DNA from: VYFG01 sp965204165
Lineage (GTDB): Bacteria > Pseudomonadota > Gammaproteobacteria > Arenicellales > Poriferihabitantaceae
Direction: 5' to 3'
DNA: 64,000 nucleotides
Assembly (NCBI GenBank): GCA_965204165.1
Contig: OZ241969.1
Span: 3,782,001-3,846,000, forward strand
The number at the start of each line of letters is the position of its first letter. Within the stretch, counting starts at the first letter, position 1. The position numbers and the translations under genes were made by a program. Of this stretch, positions 16,362-26,111 are shown one piece after another. The notes under the pieces were generated by a model. It was given only the letters and a program-made list of their open reading frames with translations. It did not search any database and had not been told where the DNA came from.

Positions 16362-17138
16362 ATGAACGCCTCCCTCGACGATTGCCTTAAGACCGCCCTT
16401 GATGCCGCGGACATCGCCCGTGAAATCACCGGCCGCCACTTCCGTACCCGGATGGCCGTGGACAACAAGCAGGACCAGAGCCCGGTCACGATCGCTGACC
16501 GGGAGACCGAAGAGGCGATCCGCGCGCTGATCCGGTCCCGCCATCCCGGCCATGGCATCTTCGGCGAGGAAGGGGGGAACCAGATCCGGGAAAAACACTG
16601 GCACTGGATCATCGACCCCATCGACGGCACCAGGAGTTTCGCCTCGGGCCGCCCCACCTTCGGCACCCTGATCGCCCTGATGGACGCGCGCAAGCCGGCT
16701 CTCGGGGTCATTGACCACGGCATTCTGGACGAACGCTGGGTCGGTATCACCGGCTCCGGGACAACCCTCAACGAAAGGCCGTGCGCAACCCGCCGGGAAA
16801 CCCGGGTCGGGCACTGCTCGATCTACGCCACCAGCCCGGACATGTTCGACGAAGAATCCATGATCCGCTTTCGCGGACTGGCGGACCGCTGCCAGTACCG
16901 GGTATGGGGCGGCGACTGTTACTGCTACGGCCTGCTCGCGGCAGGTTACACGGATATCGTGTGCGAGGCGGACCTGTACCCCTACGACTACCTGCCGCTG
17001 GTGCCCGTGGTGGAAGGCGCCGGTGGTATCATCACCGACTGGGACGGGAACGCGCTGACCCTCGATTCCGGCGACAAGGTGCTCGCCACCGCCAACGAGA
17101 AACTGCACCTTGCCGCCCTTGCATTACTGAACCGGTAG
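16362..17138 (+). CDS. Inositol monophosphatase-family enzyme, probably HisN-type histidinol-phosphatase
   Basis: 258 residues. Mg-dependent phosphatase motifs are all present: PVTIADRETE, GEEGG, IIDPIDGTRSF and the late CEADLYPYDYLPLVPVVEGAGG. The combination of GGDCYCYGLLAAG and FGTLIALMD fits the histidinol-phosphatase branch, which completes histidine synthesis; inositol-1-phosphatase or a PAP phosphatase is the alternative. Stand-alone gene upstream of ettA, separated by 74 bp; the two may be cotranscribed. Confidence 0.85.
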   Translation: MNASLDDCLKTALDAADIAREITGRHFRTRMAVDNKQDQSPVTIADRETEEAIRALIRSRHPGHGIFGEEGGNQIREKHWHWIIDPIDGTRSFASGRPTFGTLIALMDARKPALGVIDHGILDERWVGITGSGTTLNERPCATRRETRVGHCSIYATSPDMFDEESMIRFRGLADRCQYRVWGGDCYCYGLLAAGYTDIVCEADLYPYDYLPLVPVVEGAGGIITDWDGNALTLDSGDKVLATANEKLHLAALALLNR

Positions 17139-17212
17139 ACCGGCAACCCGGTACCGAATCCGTTGTGTGCCGCATCACGGCGCCAGAACCCTGAAACCAG
17201 TTCCAATCCACG

Positions 17213-18874
17213 ATGGCTCAGTTTGTATTCACCATGAACGGCGTGGGCAAGGTTGTCCCGCCCAACCGCCAGATACTCAAGGACATCTACCTGAATTTCT
17301 TCCCGGGCGCCAAGATCGGCGTTCTCGGATACAACGGGGCCGGCAAGTCCACCCTGCTCAGGATCATGGCCGGCGTCGATGCCGACATCCTCGGCGAAGC
17401 GCGGCCGCAGCCGGGACTGAGCGTCGGCTACCTGGCGCAGGAACCGCAACTGGACGATTCCAAGGACGTGCGCGGCAACGTGGAAGACGGGCTCGGACCG
17501 ATCAAGGAAGCCATGGAAAAACTGGATGCCGTCTACGCCGCCTACGCCGAACCCGATGCAGACTTCGACGCACTGGCCACGGAACAGGCGCGCCTGGAGG
17601 CCATCATCCAGGCGGCCGACGCCCACAACATCGACCACAAGCTCGAAATCGCCGCAGACGCCCTCCGGCTGCCGCCCTGGGACGCCGAAATCCGCAATCT
17701 TTCCGGCGGGGAGAAGCGCCGCGTGGCGCTTTGCCGCCTGTTGCTGTCAAGCCCGGACATGCTGATTCTCGATGAACCCACCAACCACCTGGATGCGGAA
17801 TCGGTCGCCTGGCTGGAACGGTTCCTCCACGAATTCGAGGGCACCGTGGTGGCGGTGACCCACGACCGGTATTTTCTCGATAACGTGGCGGGCTGGATCC
17901 TGGAACTGGACCGCGGCCATGGTATTCCCTGGGAGGGCAATTATTCCTCCTGGCTGCAGCAGAAGGAAAGGCGTCTCGCACAGGAGCAGAAATCGGAGGC
18001 GGCGCGCATCAGGACCATGAAGGAGGAACTGGAATGGGTGCGCGCCGGTGTCAAGGGTCGCGGAACCAAGAGCAAGGCCAGGCTCAGGCGTTTCGAGGAA
18101 CTCAGCTCCAGCGATTACCAGAAGCGCGCCGAAACCAACGAGATCTACATACCCCCGGGACCCAGACTCGGTGACCTCGTGGTGGAAGCCAGCGGGGTAT
18201 CGAAGTCTTTCGGCGACCGGCTGCTCTACGAGAACCTCGATTTCAGCCTGCCCAAAGGCGGGATCGTCGGGGTGATCGGCCCGAACGGCGCAGGCAAGAC
18301 CACGCTGTTTCGCATGATCATCGGCCAAGAGGAACCCACCGAGGGCAGTATCCGCGTGGGCGAGACTGTGCGGGTCGCCTACGTCGACCAGAGCCGGGAC
18401 GCCCTCGACGGCAACAAGACGGTGTTCGAGGAAATCTCCGGGGGCAGCGACGTGATGCTGGTGAACGGCCACGAACTGCAGTCCCGACGCTATGTGGGGC
18501 GGTTCAATTTCCGGGGCACCGACCAGCAGAAGAAGATCGGGTCCCTGTCCGGCGGCGAACGCAACCGGGTGCACCTGGCCAAGCTGCTGGCGGGCGGCGG
18601 CAACCTGCTCCTGCTGGACGAACCCACCAACGACCTCGACGTGGAGACGCTGAGGGCACTCGAGGAAGCCCTGCTGAACTTTCCCGGCTGTGCGGTGGTG
18701 ATCTCCCACGACCGCTGGTTCCTGGACCGGGTCGCAACCCACATACTCGCCTTCGAGGGCGATTCCAGCGTTACCTGGCATGAAGGGAACTACACTGAAT
18801 ACGAGGAGGACTACAGGCGGCGCCACGGCGACTCCATCAGGCCGACAAGGATCAAGTACAAGCGCCTGAAGTAG
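17213..18874 (+). CDS. ettA: Energy-dependent translational throttle protein EttA (ABC-F)
   Basis: 553 residues, matching EttA length. Two ABC ATPase domains: Walker A GYNGAGKST near 40 and GPNGAGKTT near 355, signature LSGGEKRR and LSGGERNR, and Walker B LILDEPTNHLD and LLLDEPTNDLD. The inter-domain linker with the P-site tRNA interaction motif (KSKARLRRFEEL) is visible. EttA binds the ribosomal E site and gates the first peptide bond according to ATP/ADP. Complete and ordinary. Confidence 0.96.
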   Translation: MAQFVFTMNGVGKVVPPNRQILKDIYLNFFPGAKIGVLGYNGAGKSTLLRIMAGVDADILGEARPQPGLSVGYLAQEPQLDDSKDVRGNVEDGLGPIKEAMEKLDAVYAAYAEPDADFDALATEQARLEAIIQAADAHNIDHKLEIAADALRLPPWDAEIRNLSGGEKRRVALCRLLLSSPDMLILDEPTNHLDAESVAWLERFLHEFEGTVVAVTHDRYFLDNVAGWILELDRGHGIPWEGNYSSWLQQKERRLAQEQKSEAARIRTMKEELEWVRAGVKGRGTKSKARLRRFEELSSSDYQKRAETNEIYIPPGPRLGDLVVEASGVSKSFGDRLLYENLDFSLPKGGIVGVIGPNGAGKTTLFRMIIGQEEPTEGSIRVGETVRVAYVDQSRDALDGNKTVFEEISGGSDVMLVNGHELQSRRYVGRFNFRGTDQQKKIGSLSGGERNRVHLAKLLAGGGNLLLLDEPTNDLDVETLRALEEALLNFPGCAVVISHDRWFLDRVATHILAFEGDSSVTWHEGNYTEYEEDYRRRHGDSIRPTRIKYKRLK

Positions 18875-18946
18875 CATTCCCGCGCCGCGCAATCCCGGGC
18901 AGATCCGCATCCGGGGCCTGCATCCGGCCCTGATGCCGGCCCCGTC

Positions 18947-20146
18947 TCAGGGATACGCGGTCACCGGGTCCCCCGTCAGGGTCCGCAGGAAGTCCACCAG
19001 GTCCCCGATCCGGGCCGCATCAAGCCCCATGGGCCGCAACAGCGACTCCCCGGTGGCATGGAGACGTTCCATGTCGATCTCGTTGTAGTGCCCCACCACC
19101 TGGGCCAGATCGGCCAGCGAACCGTCGTGCATGTACGGCGCGGTGGCGGCGACATTGCGCAGCGACGGCACCCGGAAGCGGCCCCAGTCGTCCGGGTTCC
19201 GTGAGACGAAATTTCCGGGTGCCTTGGCGGCGCTTCGGGAGGGCTCGTCACTGTGGGGGCCTGCGCGGGTGTACGGACTTTGCAGGTAGCGGTCCAGTCC
19301 GCCGTGCCTGCCGGGGTCCACGCGGTCCCCGTCCACGAAATGCGGCAGGCCGATATGGTGGAATTCGTCGTTGCTGAAGCCGGGTCCGAAATGGCACAGG
19401 CTGCACCGGCCCTCGCCCACGAAGAATTTCAGGCCACGGCGGGCGGAAGCTGAAAACTGATCCGCCGGGACGTCCTCACCCCTCGCCAGGGCGTCACGGA
19501 ACCGGTCAAAGGGCGTTGCCGGCGTGACCAGCGTCTCCTGCCAGGCCGACAGCATCTTGCCGATGTTGACCAGGATGCTTTCCGGGGATTCCGCGGACGG
19601 CGGCCGGCCGACGATGCGCCGGTAGGATCGCGCCAGGTCCGGGCTGAGAATCACCCGTCGTGCGAGCAGTTCCGGGGTTGCCGCCATCTCCAGCGGATTC
19701 AGCATGGGCCGGATACTCTGTCCCCACAGGGTATCCGCCTGGCCGGTCCATCCGTACCAGCGCCTGTCGGCCAGGTTTGCGATCGGGAGCGTGTTCCGGT
19801 CCAGGAGCGCCCTGCCCCTGGCGCGGGGCAGGCCGTCGGTCATGGCACGGTCCGGCCGGTGGCAACTCGCACAACTCAGGTCCCCGCCGCCGGACAGGCG
19901 GGCATCGGAAAACAGTGCCCGGCCAAAGCGGATCGCCGCCCCGTTTCCGGAAAAGCGGTTGCTCGGGTCCCTGCCCTGCTGCTGCGGCCACGGCCCGTGG
20001 GACAGGATCATGGCCCGCTCGGACGGGGTGAAAGGCACCGGCTCGGATGCCGCGGACGTCAGGTATCCGGTGCAGCCGAGCATGACGCAGAACCCGGTCG
20101 CCAGCCACCTGGTCCTTGAGGGCACCGGCACCGCGCGGGCAGTCAC
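18947..20146 (-). CDS. Exported di-heme cytochrome c peroxidase/MauG-family protein
   Basis: 399 residues from a GTG at 20146 whose GTGA overlaps the stop of the upstream gene, which fixes the start better than the longer open frame. A hydrophobic N-terminal segment (WLATGFCVMLGCTGYL) is a signal peptide, possibly lipoprotein-like. Two heme-binding motifs, CASCH and CSLCH, and the YMHDGSLADLAQVV and VPSLRNVAATAPY elements are typical of the CCP/MauG family. Periplasmic role: peroxide reduction or MauG-like oxidation of a partner. Last gene of a three-gene operon with a YtkA-like protein and an amidohydrolase. Confidence 0.85.
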   Translation of the reverse strand: MTARAVPVPSRTRWLATGFCVMLGCTGYLTSAASEPVPFTPSERAMILSHGPWPQQQGRDPSNRFSGNGAAIRFGRALFSDARLSGGGDLSCASCHRPDRAMTDGLPRARGRALLDRNTLPIANLADRRWYGWTGQADTLWGQSIRPMLNPLEMAATPELLARRVILSPDLARSYRRIVGRPPSAESPESILVNIGKMLSAWQETLVTPATPFDRFRDALARGEDVPADQFSASARRGLKFFVGEGRCSLCHFGPGFSNDEFHHIGLPHFVDGDRVDPGRHGGLDRYLQSPYTRAGPHSDEPSRSAAKAPGNFVSRNPDDWGRFRVPSLRNVAATAPYMHDGSLADLAQVVGHYNEIDMERLHATGESLLRPMGLDAARIGDLVDFLRTLTGDPVTAYP

Positions 20147-20547
20147 GGATCCAGTGCCAGCTCCCGCATCAGCCGCAACCTGGTTGCCCCGTGTCTCAGG
20201 ACCAGGCTGATCTCCCAGGTTCCGGGCATGTGAAACAGGAAGCCGTCCGCGGTCACGACGCCGTCCGCTCCGGACGACACCGCCGGCCGGTAGTTCATGC
20301 CATGGCCATGGGCGGGCATGCCGGCATCCACCTCCTCCAGTTCCAGCATGGGATTGCACAGGAAAATCCTGATCGCAAAGGGTTCGCCAACCCGGACGGT
20401 TTCCGGCACGAAGGCGAGGTGAGCCGCGGGTTCACCGTCGATACGAAGGAGATTCCCGTCCCGGGATGCATCATCGCTGCAGGGGTCGTCGGCCAGGCCG
20501 GGGGTACACAGGCAACAGAGCATCACGGCAAGAGCCTGCCTGTTCAT
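20143..20547 (-). CDS. Small exported protein, YtkA-like
   Basis: 134 residues from the ATG at 20547 (MNRQALAVMLCCLCTPGLADDP), which overlaps the upstream stop as ATGA. A signal peptide ends near residue 19. The mature part has the YtkA-like layout: EPFAIRIFLCNPM, DAGMPAHGHGMNYRP and FHMPGTWEISLVLRHG; the MPAHGHGM motif could bind copper. It lies between the amidohydrolase and the di-heme peroxidase with stop/start overlaps on both sides, so the three are strictly coupled. Role unknown. Confidence 0.75.
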   Translation of the reverse strand: MNRQALAVMLCCLCTPGLADDPCSDDASRDGNLLRIDGEPAAHLAFVPETVRVGEPFAIRIFLCNPMLELEEVDAGMPAHGHGMNYRPAVSSGADGVVTADGFLFHMPGTWEISLVLRHGATRLRLMRELALDP

Positions 20548-21374
20548 GGTCTTGTCCTCGATGAGCGCACCAGGCTCTCCGCGTTTCTCCAGGCAATGTT
20601 CTGTGCCAGTTCCCGGGGCAGGTCGCTGAGCCATCCACGGGTCCACTCGGCATGCGGGCGCACGTAGTACCACCTTTCCGGAGTGTAGGTATCGGTGCCG
20701 GGCATGAAGCGGTCGGGAAAGTCCTCGAACAGCGCAAGCCACTCCGGACTGACCCGGTTGCCGGGGGCATGCTCGGAACGGAAGGCGAGATCGGCCCACA
20801 GGTTGTCATGCCGCGAGAGCATGCGCCGGACCTCCGCCACCGAAGCGAACCCGGAATGGGCCCACAGAACCCTTGCCTGGGGATCCGTCGCGAAGATCCG
20901 TTCCACCGCATCACTGTCGGAATGAGCGTGCAGGAACAGCTTGTGCTCCCGTGCCAGCCGGATCACCTCCTGCATGACGGCGGTCTCCACGTCTTCCCCG
21001 AAGGCGTGGAACTCCCCGATGCCCGCGTACTCGTTGTCGGCCAGCCGCTGACGCAGGAAGTCGATGACGCCGGGGTCGTGCATCCAGGTTGAAATCTCCC
21101 CCCGGCGGCGATAGGGCCGCAAAACCGGGACCACCAGCTCCGGGGCAAGGGCATGCAGCATGAGCGTGCCGTCGTCGCTGGAACTGGAAACGAACGCCTT
21201 TCTGAGTCCGGCCTCCCTGAGCATGGTGATGGCCTGCTTCGGAGGAAGCCGCTCCCAGGCATCGTGGCTGTAGTGGATGTGCACATCCACGATCTCCATG
21301 TCCTGCGCACACAACGGCGATACGACGAGGGGCCATAGCAGCAACACGGCCAGGCCACGGTACATTCGGATCAT
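20544..21374 (-). CDS. Exported amidohydrolase-family (TIM-barrel) protein
   Basis: 276 residues from the ATG at 21374 (MIRMYRGLAVLLLWPLVVSPLCAQ), which yields a signal peptide; an ATG at 21416 would spoil it. Metal-dependent hydrolase signatures: DVHIHYSHD near the N-terminus, EFHAFGED, HAHSDSDAV, LWAHSGF, and a late GTDTYTPERWYY. This is the amidohydrolase_2 pattern. Secretion of such an enzyme together with a heme peroxidase and a YtkA-like protein is unusual; the substrate is not evident. First gene of the three-gene operon. Confidence 0.8.
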   Translation of the reverse strand: MIRMYRGLAVLLLWPLVVSPLCAQDMEIVDVHIHYSHDAWERLPPKQAITMLREAGLRKAFVSSSSDDGTLMLHALAPELVVPVLRPYRRRGEISTWMHDPGVIDFLRQRLADNEYAGIGEFHAFGEDVETAVMQEVIRLAREHKLFLHAHSDSDAVERIFATDPQARVLWAHSGFASVAEVRRMLSRHDNLWADLAFRSEHAPGNRVSPEWLALFEDFPDRFMPGTDTYTPERWYYVRPHAEWTRGWLSDLPRELAQNIAWRNAESLVRSSRTRP

Positions 21375-21427
21375 GTCAGACGCAAAATAAAGATTCCCCT
21401 GGAATCTTAACAGCAATCAACGCCCCG

Positions 21428-22249
21428 TCATCCGGGCAGGCCGAGAATCCGGGCCGTTTCCGCCGAGTCGGCCACGCGGATTCCCCGTTCCTCCACCCGG
21501 GCCTTCAGGGCCGCCACCTGGTCCGCGGTATAGTCCGCCCTGCTCCCGTCGGGCCTTAGGAGGTTGTTCTCGAACCCCACCCGGGCATGGCCTCCTGCCT
21601 CGATGGCGGCCAGCGCGCAGTCATGCTCGCGGCTGCCGAACGCACAGACGAACCAGTCCATCGGCGCATCGCCCTTGGCCGCCAGGAACGGTTCGATGTC
21701 CGCGGGTTCGGACTCCCTGTCCTCCAGGTACCGGCCGAGAACAAACAGGACGCACAACCGGTCCCCGGGCACCACCCCTTCCCGCTGCAGCTCCATCAGG
21801 CGGGCCAGGTCCAGGTCATCGTAGACGATGTGCTGTACATGCACCCCGTGCTGCCCGGTCCAGCGGTAGAATTCCGTCGCCAGGGCGGTATCCGTACCGG
21901 GCCCGGCCATTTCCCGCACCGCCATGCTGATGAGCCCGGGCCTGACTGCGTAGACGCATTCGGCCTGCTGGTCCGGCGAATAGATGCCCACCGCTTCCGT
22001 GGTCATCTGCAGCAGCATGCCGGGAACAGCATCTCCCATGGCCCGGAACAGCCGCCGGTAGCGCACCGGGTCCAGGACATGTTCCCCGTGGTCGCCACGC
22101 ACGTGCGCGTGCAGGATGGTGGCCCCCGCGGCATGGCAGCGGGCGGCCTCCTCCACGGTTTCGGCGATACTCACCGGCAGGTTCGGGTGATCCCGGTGTG
22201 TCTTGCGGGCGCCATTGGGCGCCGCCATGATAATGGCCGCGCGGGTCAT
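21428..22249 (-). CDS. Beta-keto acid cleavage enzyme (BKACE, DUF849)
   Basis: 273 residues, full family length. MAAPNGARKTHRDHPNLP at the start, ILHAHVRGDHGEH with the zinc-binding HxH pair, MTTEAVG and the GGHARVGFENN signature identify BKACE, which condenses a beta-keto acid with acetyl-CoA and splits it; the best-known member acts on 3-keto-5-aminohexanoate. The ATG overlaps the stop of the aminotransferase gene (ATGA). The pair suggests transamination followed by beta-keto acid cleavage of an amino acid; lysine or a beta-amino acid is possible but not shown. Confidence 0.88.
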   Translation of the reverse strand: MTRAAIIMAAPNGARKTHRDHPNLPVSIAETVEEAARCHAAGATILHAHVRGDHGEHVLDPVRYRRLFRAMGDAVPGMLLQMTTEAVGIYSPDQQAECVYAVRPGLISMAVREMAGPGTDTALATEFYRWTGQHGVHVQHIVYDDLDLARLMELQREGVVPGDRLCVLFVLGRYLEDRESEPADIEPFLAAKGDAPMDWFVCAFGSREHDCALAAIEAGGHARVGFENNLLRPDGSRADYTADQVAALKARVEERGIRVADSAETARILGLPG

Positions 22250-23580
22250 TTCGATCCGGCCGTCACGGCGGCATCGATTGCCAGGGAAAGCTTGTCCACC
22301 AGTTCATCGATCTGTCCGTCCCCGATGATGAACGGCGGCGCCAGCATGATGTGGTCGCCCTGCACGCCATCGATGGTACCGCCCATGGGGTAACAGATCA
22401 GCCCGGCGTCGAATGCCGCTTTCTTGATTTTCGCGTGCACCTTGAGGGCAGCATCGAAGGGTTTCTTCTGCTCACGGTCGGCAACGATTTCCAGGCCGCG
22501 GAACAACCCCCTGCCCCGGATGTCGCCGATATTCGGATGGTCCGCGAACCGCTCCCGCAAGACCTGCTCGAGCTTCCCGCCCTGCTCCCTGCAGCGGGTG
22601 ACCAGATCACGCTCCAGCAAGGCACTGACCACCGCTCGCCCCGCGGCGCATGCAACCGGGTGGCCGATGTAGGTGTGGCCATGCTGGAAGAAGCCGCTGC
22701 CGCTTTCGATCGCACGGTAGACTTCGCCGCTGCACAGGGTCGCCCCGATGGGCTGGTAGCCGGCGCCGAGTCCCTTGGCGATGGTGACGATGTCCGGGGC
22801 GATGCCGTCCTGTTCGCAAGCGAACAGGGTGCCCGTGCGCCCCATTCCGCACATGACTTCGTCCAGGATGAGGAGCACACCGTGGCGGTCGCAGATCTCC
22901 CGGATCCGCCGGAAGTACCCGGGCACCGGCGGTACCGCTCCCATGGTGGCGCCGACCACCGGCTCCGCGATGAAGGCCATCACCGTCCCGGGGCCGAGGC
23001 GCAGGATCTCTTCCTCCAGTTCGTCCGCCACCCGCAACCCGTACTGTTCCCTCGTCTCGCCCTGGATGCGCCCGCGGTATTCGTAACAGGGGCTGATATG
23101 GGAAGTGTCGATCAGGAGCGGCGAGAAGGGTTCGCGGCGCCACCGGTTGCCGCCTGCAGCCAGCGCACCCAGGGTATTGCCGTGATAGCTTTGCAGTCTC
23201 GAAATGATCCGGCAGCGGTCGGGTTCGCCCTTTTCCAGGTAATACTGGCGTGCCAGCTTGATCGCCGCTTCCACCGCCTCCGAACCGCCGGTGACGAAAT
23301 AGACCCGTTCCAGGGATCCCGGCGCATGCGCAACTAGCAGATCGGCGAGAGCCTCCGCCGGCTCGCTGGTGAAGAAGGAGGTATGGGCGAATGCGAGGTT
23401 CTCCATTTGATCCCTGATGGCCCCGGTCACCCCGGGGTCGCCATGGCCCAGGCACGACACCGCGGCCCCGCCCGAGCCGTCTAGGTAACGCTTGCCGTTC
23501 CCGTCGAAGAGGTAGCAGCCCTCGCCGGCCACGGCAAGGGGCGGCAAGGCACGGGTATGCCGGGGAAATACGTGATCCAT
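22246..23580 (-). CDS. Class III pyridoxal-phosphate aminotransferase
   Basis: 444 residues from the ATG at 23580 (MDHVFPRHTRALPP). Family elements: FVTGGSEAVEAAIKLAR, SRLQSYHGNTLGA, LILDEVMCGMGRTG and the PLP lysine Lys269 in IAKGLGAGYQPIG. This group includes beta-alanine:pyruvate, taurine:pyruvate and GABA transaminases; the amino donor cannot be chosen here. Coupled to the BKACE gene downstream. It is the last core-like gene before the integrases. Confidence 0.9.
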   Translation of the reverse strand: MDHVFPRHTRALPPLAVAGEGCYLFDGNGKRYLDGSGGAAVSCLGHGDPGVTGAIRDQMENLAFAHTSFFTSEPAEALADLLVAHAPGSLERVYFVTGGSEAVEAAIKLARQYYLEKGEPDRCRIISRLQSYHGNTLGALAAGGNRWRREPFSPLLIDTSHISPCYEYRGRIQGETREQYGLRVADELEEEILRLGPGTVMAFIAEPVVGATMGAVPPVPGYFRRIREICDRHGVLLILDEVMCGMGRTGTLFACEQDGIAPDIVTIAKGLGAGYQPIGATLCSGEVYRAIESGSGFFQHGHTYIGHPVACAAGRAVVSALLERDLVTRCREQGGKLEQVLRERFADHPNIGDIRGRGLFRGLEIVADREQKKPFDAALKVHAKIKKAAFDAGLICYPMGGTIDGVQGDHIMLAPPFIIGDGQIDELVDKLSLAIDAAVTAGSK

Positions 23581-23779
23581 GAGTGGTGGCGCCAGTGTCG
23601 CAGCGGGTAAAATGACCGTGATGACCGGTGCCGGAATATGCACCGGTGATCACACCTTGGAGCGCACCTTCGGTGCTATCTTATTGATATTAAGCCATAT
23701 TTTCTCTCGAAATTCAACCGCCCTGTTGCAGAATCCATCGATTCTGTTCCCGGGGTGCAACAGAATCCGGGAGAATATC

Positions 23780-24910
23780 ATGCCCAACGTCCGCCTCACC
23801 CAGCGCCGGGTCGACCGCCTGAATCCCTGTAGGAACATATACGACCTCCGCGACAAGGAACTCAGGGGATTCGGTGTCCGCGTACTCACCACCGGCGTCA
23901 AACGGTATTTCATCCAGAGCCAGCATCAGGGGGTTCGCGCATGGCACCAGATCGGCGATGCCGGGGAAATGCCAGTCGAGGAGGCGAGAAGCCGCGCAAG
24001 GAAGATCCTCGCCGCCATCCGGAATGGAGACGAACCCGCAACAGCCATTCCCGAAGAGACCCGTTTCGAGGTCATCGCCGAAAAACTGTTCGAGTCCTGC
24101 CAGCGATACTGGAAAGCCAGCACCAGAAGAGTCAACAGGGGTTATTTCAGGAAACAGATTCTGCCGTGGTTCCGGGACATGCAGATCGCGGAGATCACGA
24201 ATCGGGACGTGAAGCAGTGGCACGCTTCGCTGCATGCCACACCGGTGGCGGCCGACCGGTCCGCGCCCGTGCTCAGCGTTCTCATGCGCCAGGCCGAACT
24301 TCATGGCTACCGGCCGGAGGGATCGAATCCCTGTGTGGGCATCAGGCGGTACCGGCGCCGTGGACGCGAGCGGTTTCTTTCACCAGATGAGATGCAGCGC
24401 CTCGGAGCCATATTGGCCGGACACGAGAACGACCGCCCCCAGGAAGTTGCGGTAATCCGGCTGCTGCTTCTCACCGGCTGCCGCCGCGGCGAAATCCTGA
24501 CACTGAAATGGCCCGACTATCGCGAGAGACATCTCTTTCTGCGTGATTCCAAGACAGGTCCCCGCACGGTCTGGCTGTCCTCCCCGGCCCGCCGCCTGCT
24601 GGACGGTCTTCCCCGGCGCAGTGCATGGATGTTTCCTGCTCACCGAAAGAGGGGGCATCTGTCGGAAATGACACTCGAAAAATGCTGGTGGAAGTTGCGG
24701 GCCGAGGCCGGGATTGACGATGTCCGGCTGCACGACCTCCGGCATACCTACGCCTCGGTGGCGCTGCGCAGTGGCGAGACGGTCCCCACCATCGCCAGGC
24801 TTCTCGGCCACAACAATCCGGCCACGACATTGAAATACACGCATCTCAACCACGAAGCCGTCCGGGAGGCGGTCGAGGCCATCGCGCCGGTCCTGGCCGG
24901 GAGGGTCTGA
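23780..24910 (+). CDS. Tyrosine recombinase/integrase, first of a tandem pair
   Basis: 376 residues from the ATG at 23780 (MPNVRLTQRRVDRLNP). The N-terminal part is the DUF4102-type arm-binding domain (DKELRGFGVRVLTTGVKRYFIQ). The catalytic domain has the box I arginine in LLTGCRRGEIL, HDLRHTYAS and LLGHNNPATTLKYTHL with the Tyr nucleophile, so it should be active. The stop is 3 bp before the second integrase, forming an operon. Tandem non-identical integrases are known from some islands in which both are needed. Confidence 0.9.
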   Translation: MPNVRLTQRRVDRLNPCRNIYDLRDKELRGFGVRVLTTGVKRYFIQSQHQGVRAWHQIGDAGEMPVEEARSRARKILAAIRNGDEPATAIPEETRFEVIAEKLFESCQRYWKASTRRVNRGYFRKQILPWFRDMQIAEITNRDVKQWHASLHATPVAADRSAPVLSVLMRQAELHGYRPEGSNPCVGIRRYRRRGRERFLSPDEMQRLGAILAGHENDRPQEVAVIRLLLLTGCRRGEILTLKWPDYRERHLFLRDSKTGPRTVWLSSPARRLLDGLPRRSAWMFPAHRKRGHLSEMTLEKCWWKLRAEAGIDDVRLHDLRHTYASVALRSGETVPTIARLLGHNNPATTLKYTHLNHEAVREAVEAIAPVLAGRV

Positions 24911-24913
24911 ACG

Positions 24914-26104
24914 ATGGGAAACAGGGCGGCAAGAAAAATACGGCTGACGGATGCCAACGCCGGGAAGTTCAGGCCGGAGGAGTCCGAATACACGGTCTGG
25001 GATACGAAGACCCCCGGTCTCGGCGTCCGGGTCAAGCCCTCGGGATACCGGGCCTGGGTGTATCACGAAAGCACCTCCGGCAGGCCGCGGCGTCACAGTC
25101 TCAGCCCCATCAGCCTGAAGACGGTGGAGGAGGCGCGACAGTCATGTCTCAAGCTCCAGGTCGAGCGAGAGAACGGCAATTATTCCGATACATCTCCTGA
25201 TGTGCCCGGTAATGTGAAGATACCCAATTTCGGTGAGTTCGTTGCGGGGGAATGGAAGACGGTGCGCTATGACAAGATGAAACCCTCTACCAGAATAGGC
25301 GTCGACAGTGCCCTGAAGGCCCAGCTGCTTCCGAATTTCGGGAAACTGCCGCTGCACCGGATCACGCGCTCCCGAATCAGCCGGTGGTTCGACGGATACA
25401 GCCGCAGTGCGCCCGGCGGGGCCAACTATACGCTCGACAACCTGTCCGGAATCCTGAACCATGCCATCGTCTGCGGGCATATCACGGTCAATCCCACCCG
25501 GGATATCAGACGGAACCCGAAGCGGAAGATGACCCGGTTTCTGTCCGGGGAGGAAATCCGCAGGCTGCACGCGACGCTTGACGCCTGCGTGGCCGATCGT
25601 CCCACCGATGCCCCCAAGGCAGATATCGTTCGTCTTCTTCTGTTCACCGGGTGCCGTTGTGGCGAAATCCTGGGGCTGCGACGGAGCGAGGTGGGTGAGG
25701 ATGTTCTGGAACTCGCGGACAGCAAGACCGGCCCCCGAACGGTGTTTCTGAGCACGGATGCAAAGGCCGTGATCGAACGTCATCCCGGGAAGGACAGTCC
25801 ATGGCTCTTTCCGTCACCCCTTGACAGGAAAAAATCCTGTTCCGATGATTATGTTGGTAAATTCTGGAGGATGGTACGGAAACGGGCCGGAATCGAGGAT
25901 GTACGTCTGCATGACCTTCGCCACAGCGTTGCCTCACAGGCTGTTCTCAGAGGCGTTCCGCTTCCGGTGGTTGCCAGGCTGCTTGGGCACAGCCAGTTGA
26001 GCATGACGCTCCGGTATGCGCATGTGGCGGAGAGGGAAATCGAGGCGGCGGCAGAAAGGGTGGGGAAAGTGATAGCGGAACGTTGTGAAATTCCAGATTC
26101 GTGA
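24914..26104 (+). CDS. Tyrosine recombinase/integrase, second of a tandem pair
   Basis: 396 residues. DUF4102-like N-terminus (TKTPGLGVRVKPSGYRAWVYH) and a complete catalytic domain: LFTGCRCGEILGL, HDLRHSVAS and LLGHSQLSMTLRYAHV with Tyr. It shares only moderate similarity with the first integrase, so it is not a recent duplication. It ends 7 bp before a tRNA 3' half, the expected place for the attachment site. A decayed relative of this gene lies at 57.3 kb. Confidence 0.9.
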   Translation: MGNRAARKIRLTDANAGKFRPEESEYTVWDTKTPGLGVRVKPSGYRAWVYHESTSGRPRRHSLSPISLKTVEEARQSCLKLQVERENGNYSDTSPDVPGNVKIPNFGEFVAGEWKTVRYDKMKPSTRIGVDSALKAQLLPNFGKLPLHRITRSRISRWFDGYSRSAPGGANYTLDNLSGILNHAIVCGHITVNPTRDIRRNPKRKMTRFLSGEEIRRLHATLDACVADRPTDAPKADIVRLLLFTGCRCGEILGLRRSEVGEDVLELADSKTGPRTVFLSTDAKAVIERHPGKDSPWLFPSPLDRKKSCSDDYVGKFWRMVRKRAGIEDVRLHDLRHSVASQAVLRGVPLPVVARLLGHSQLSMTLRYAHVAEREIEAAAERVGKVIAERCEIPDS

Positions 26105-26111
26105 AATCTGA

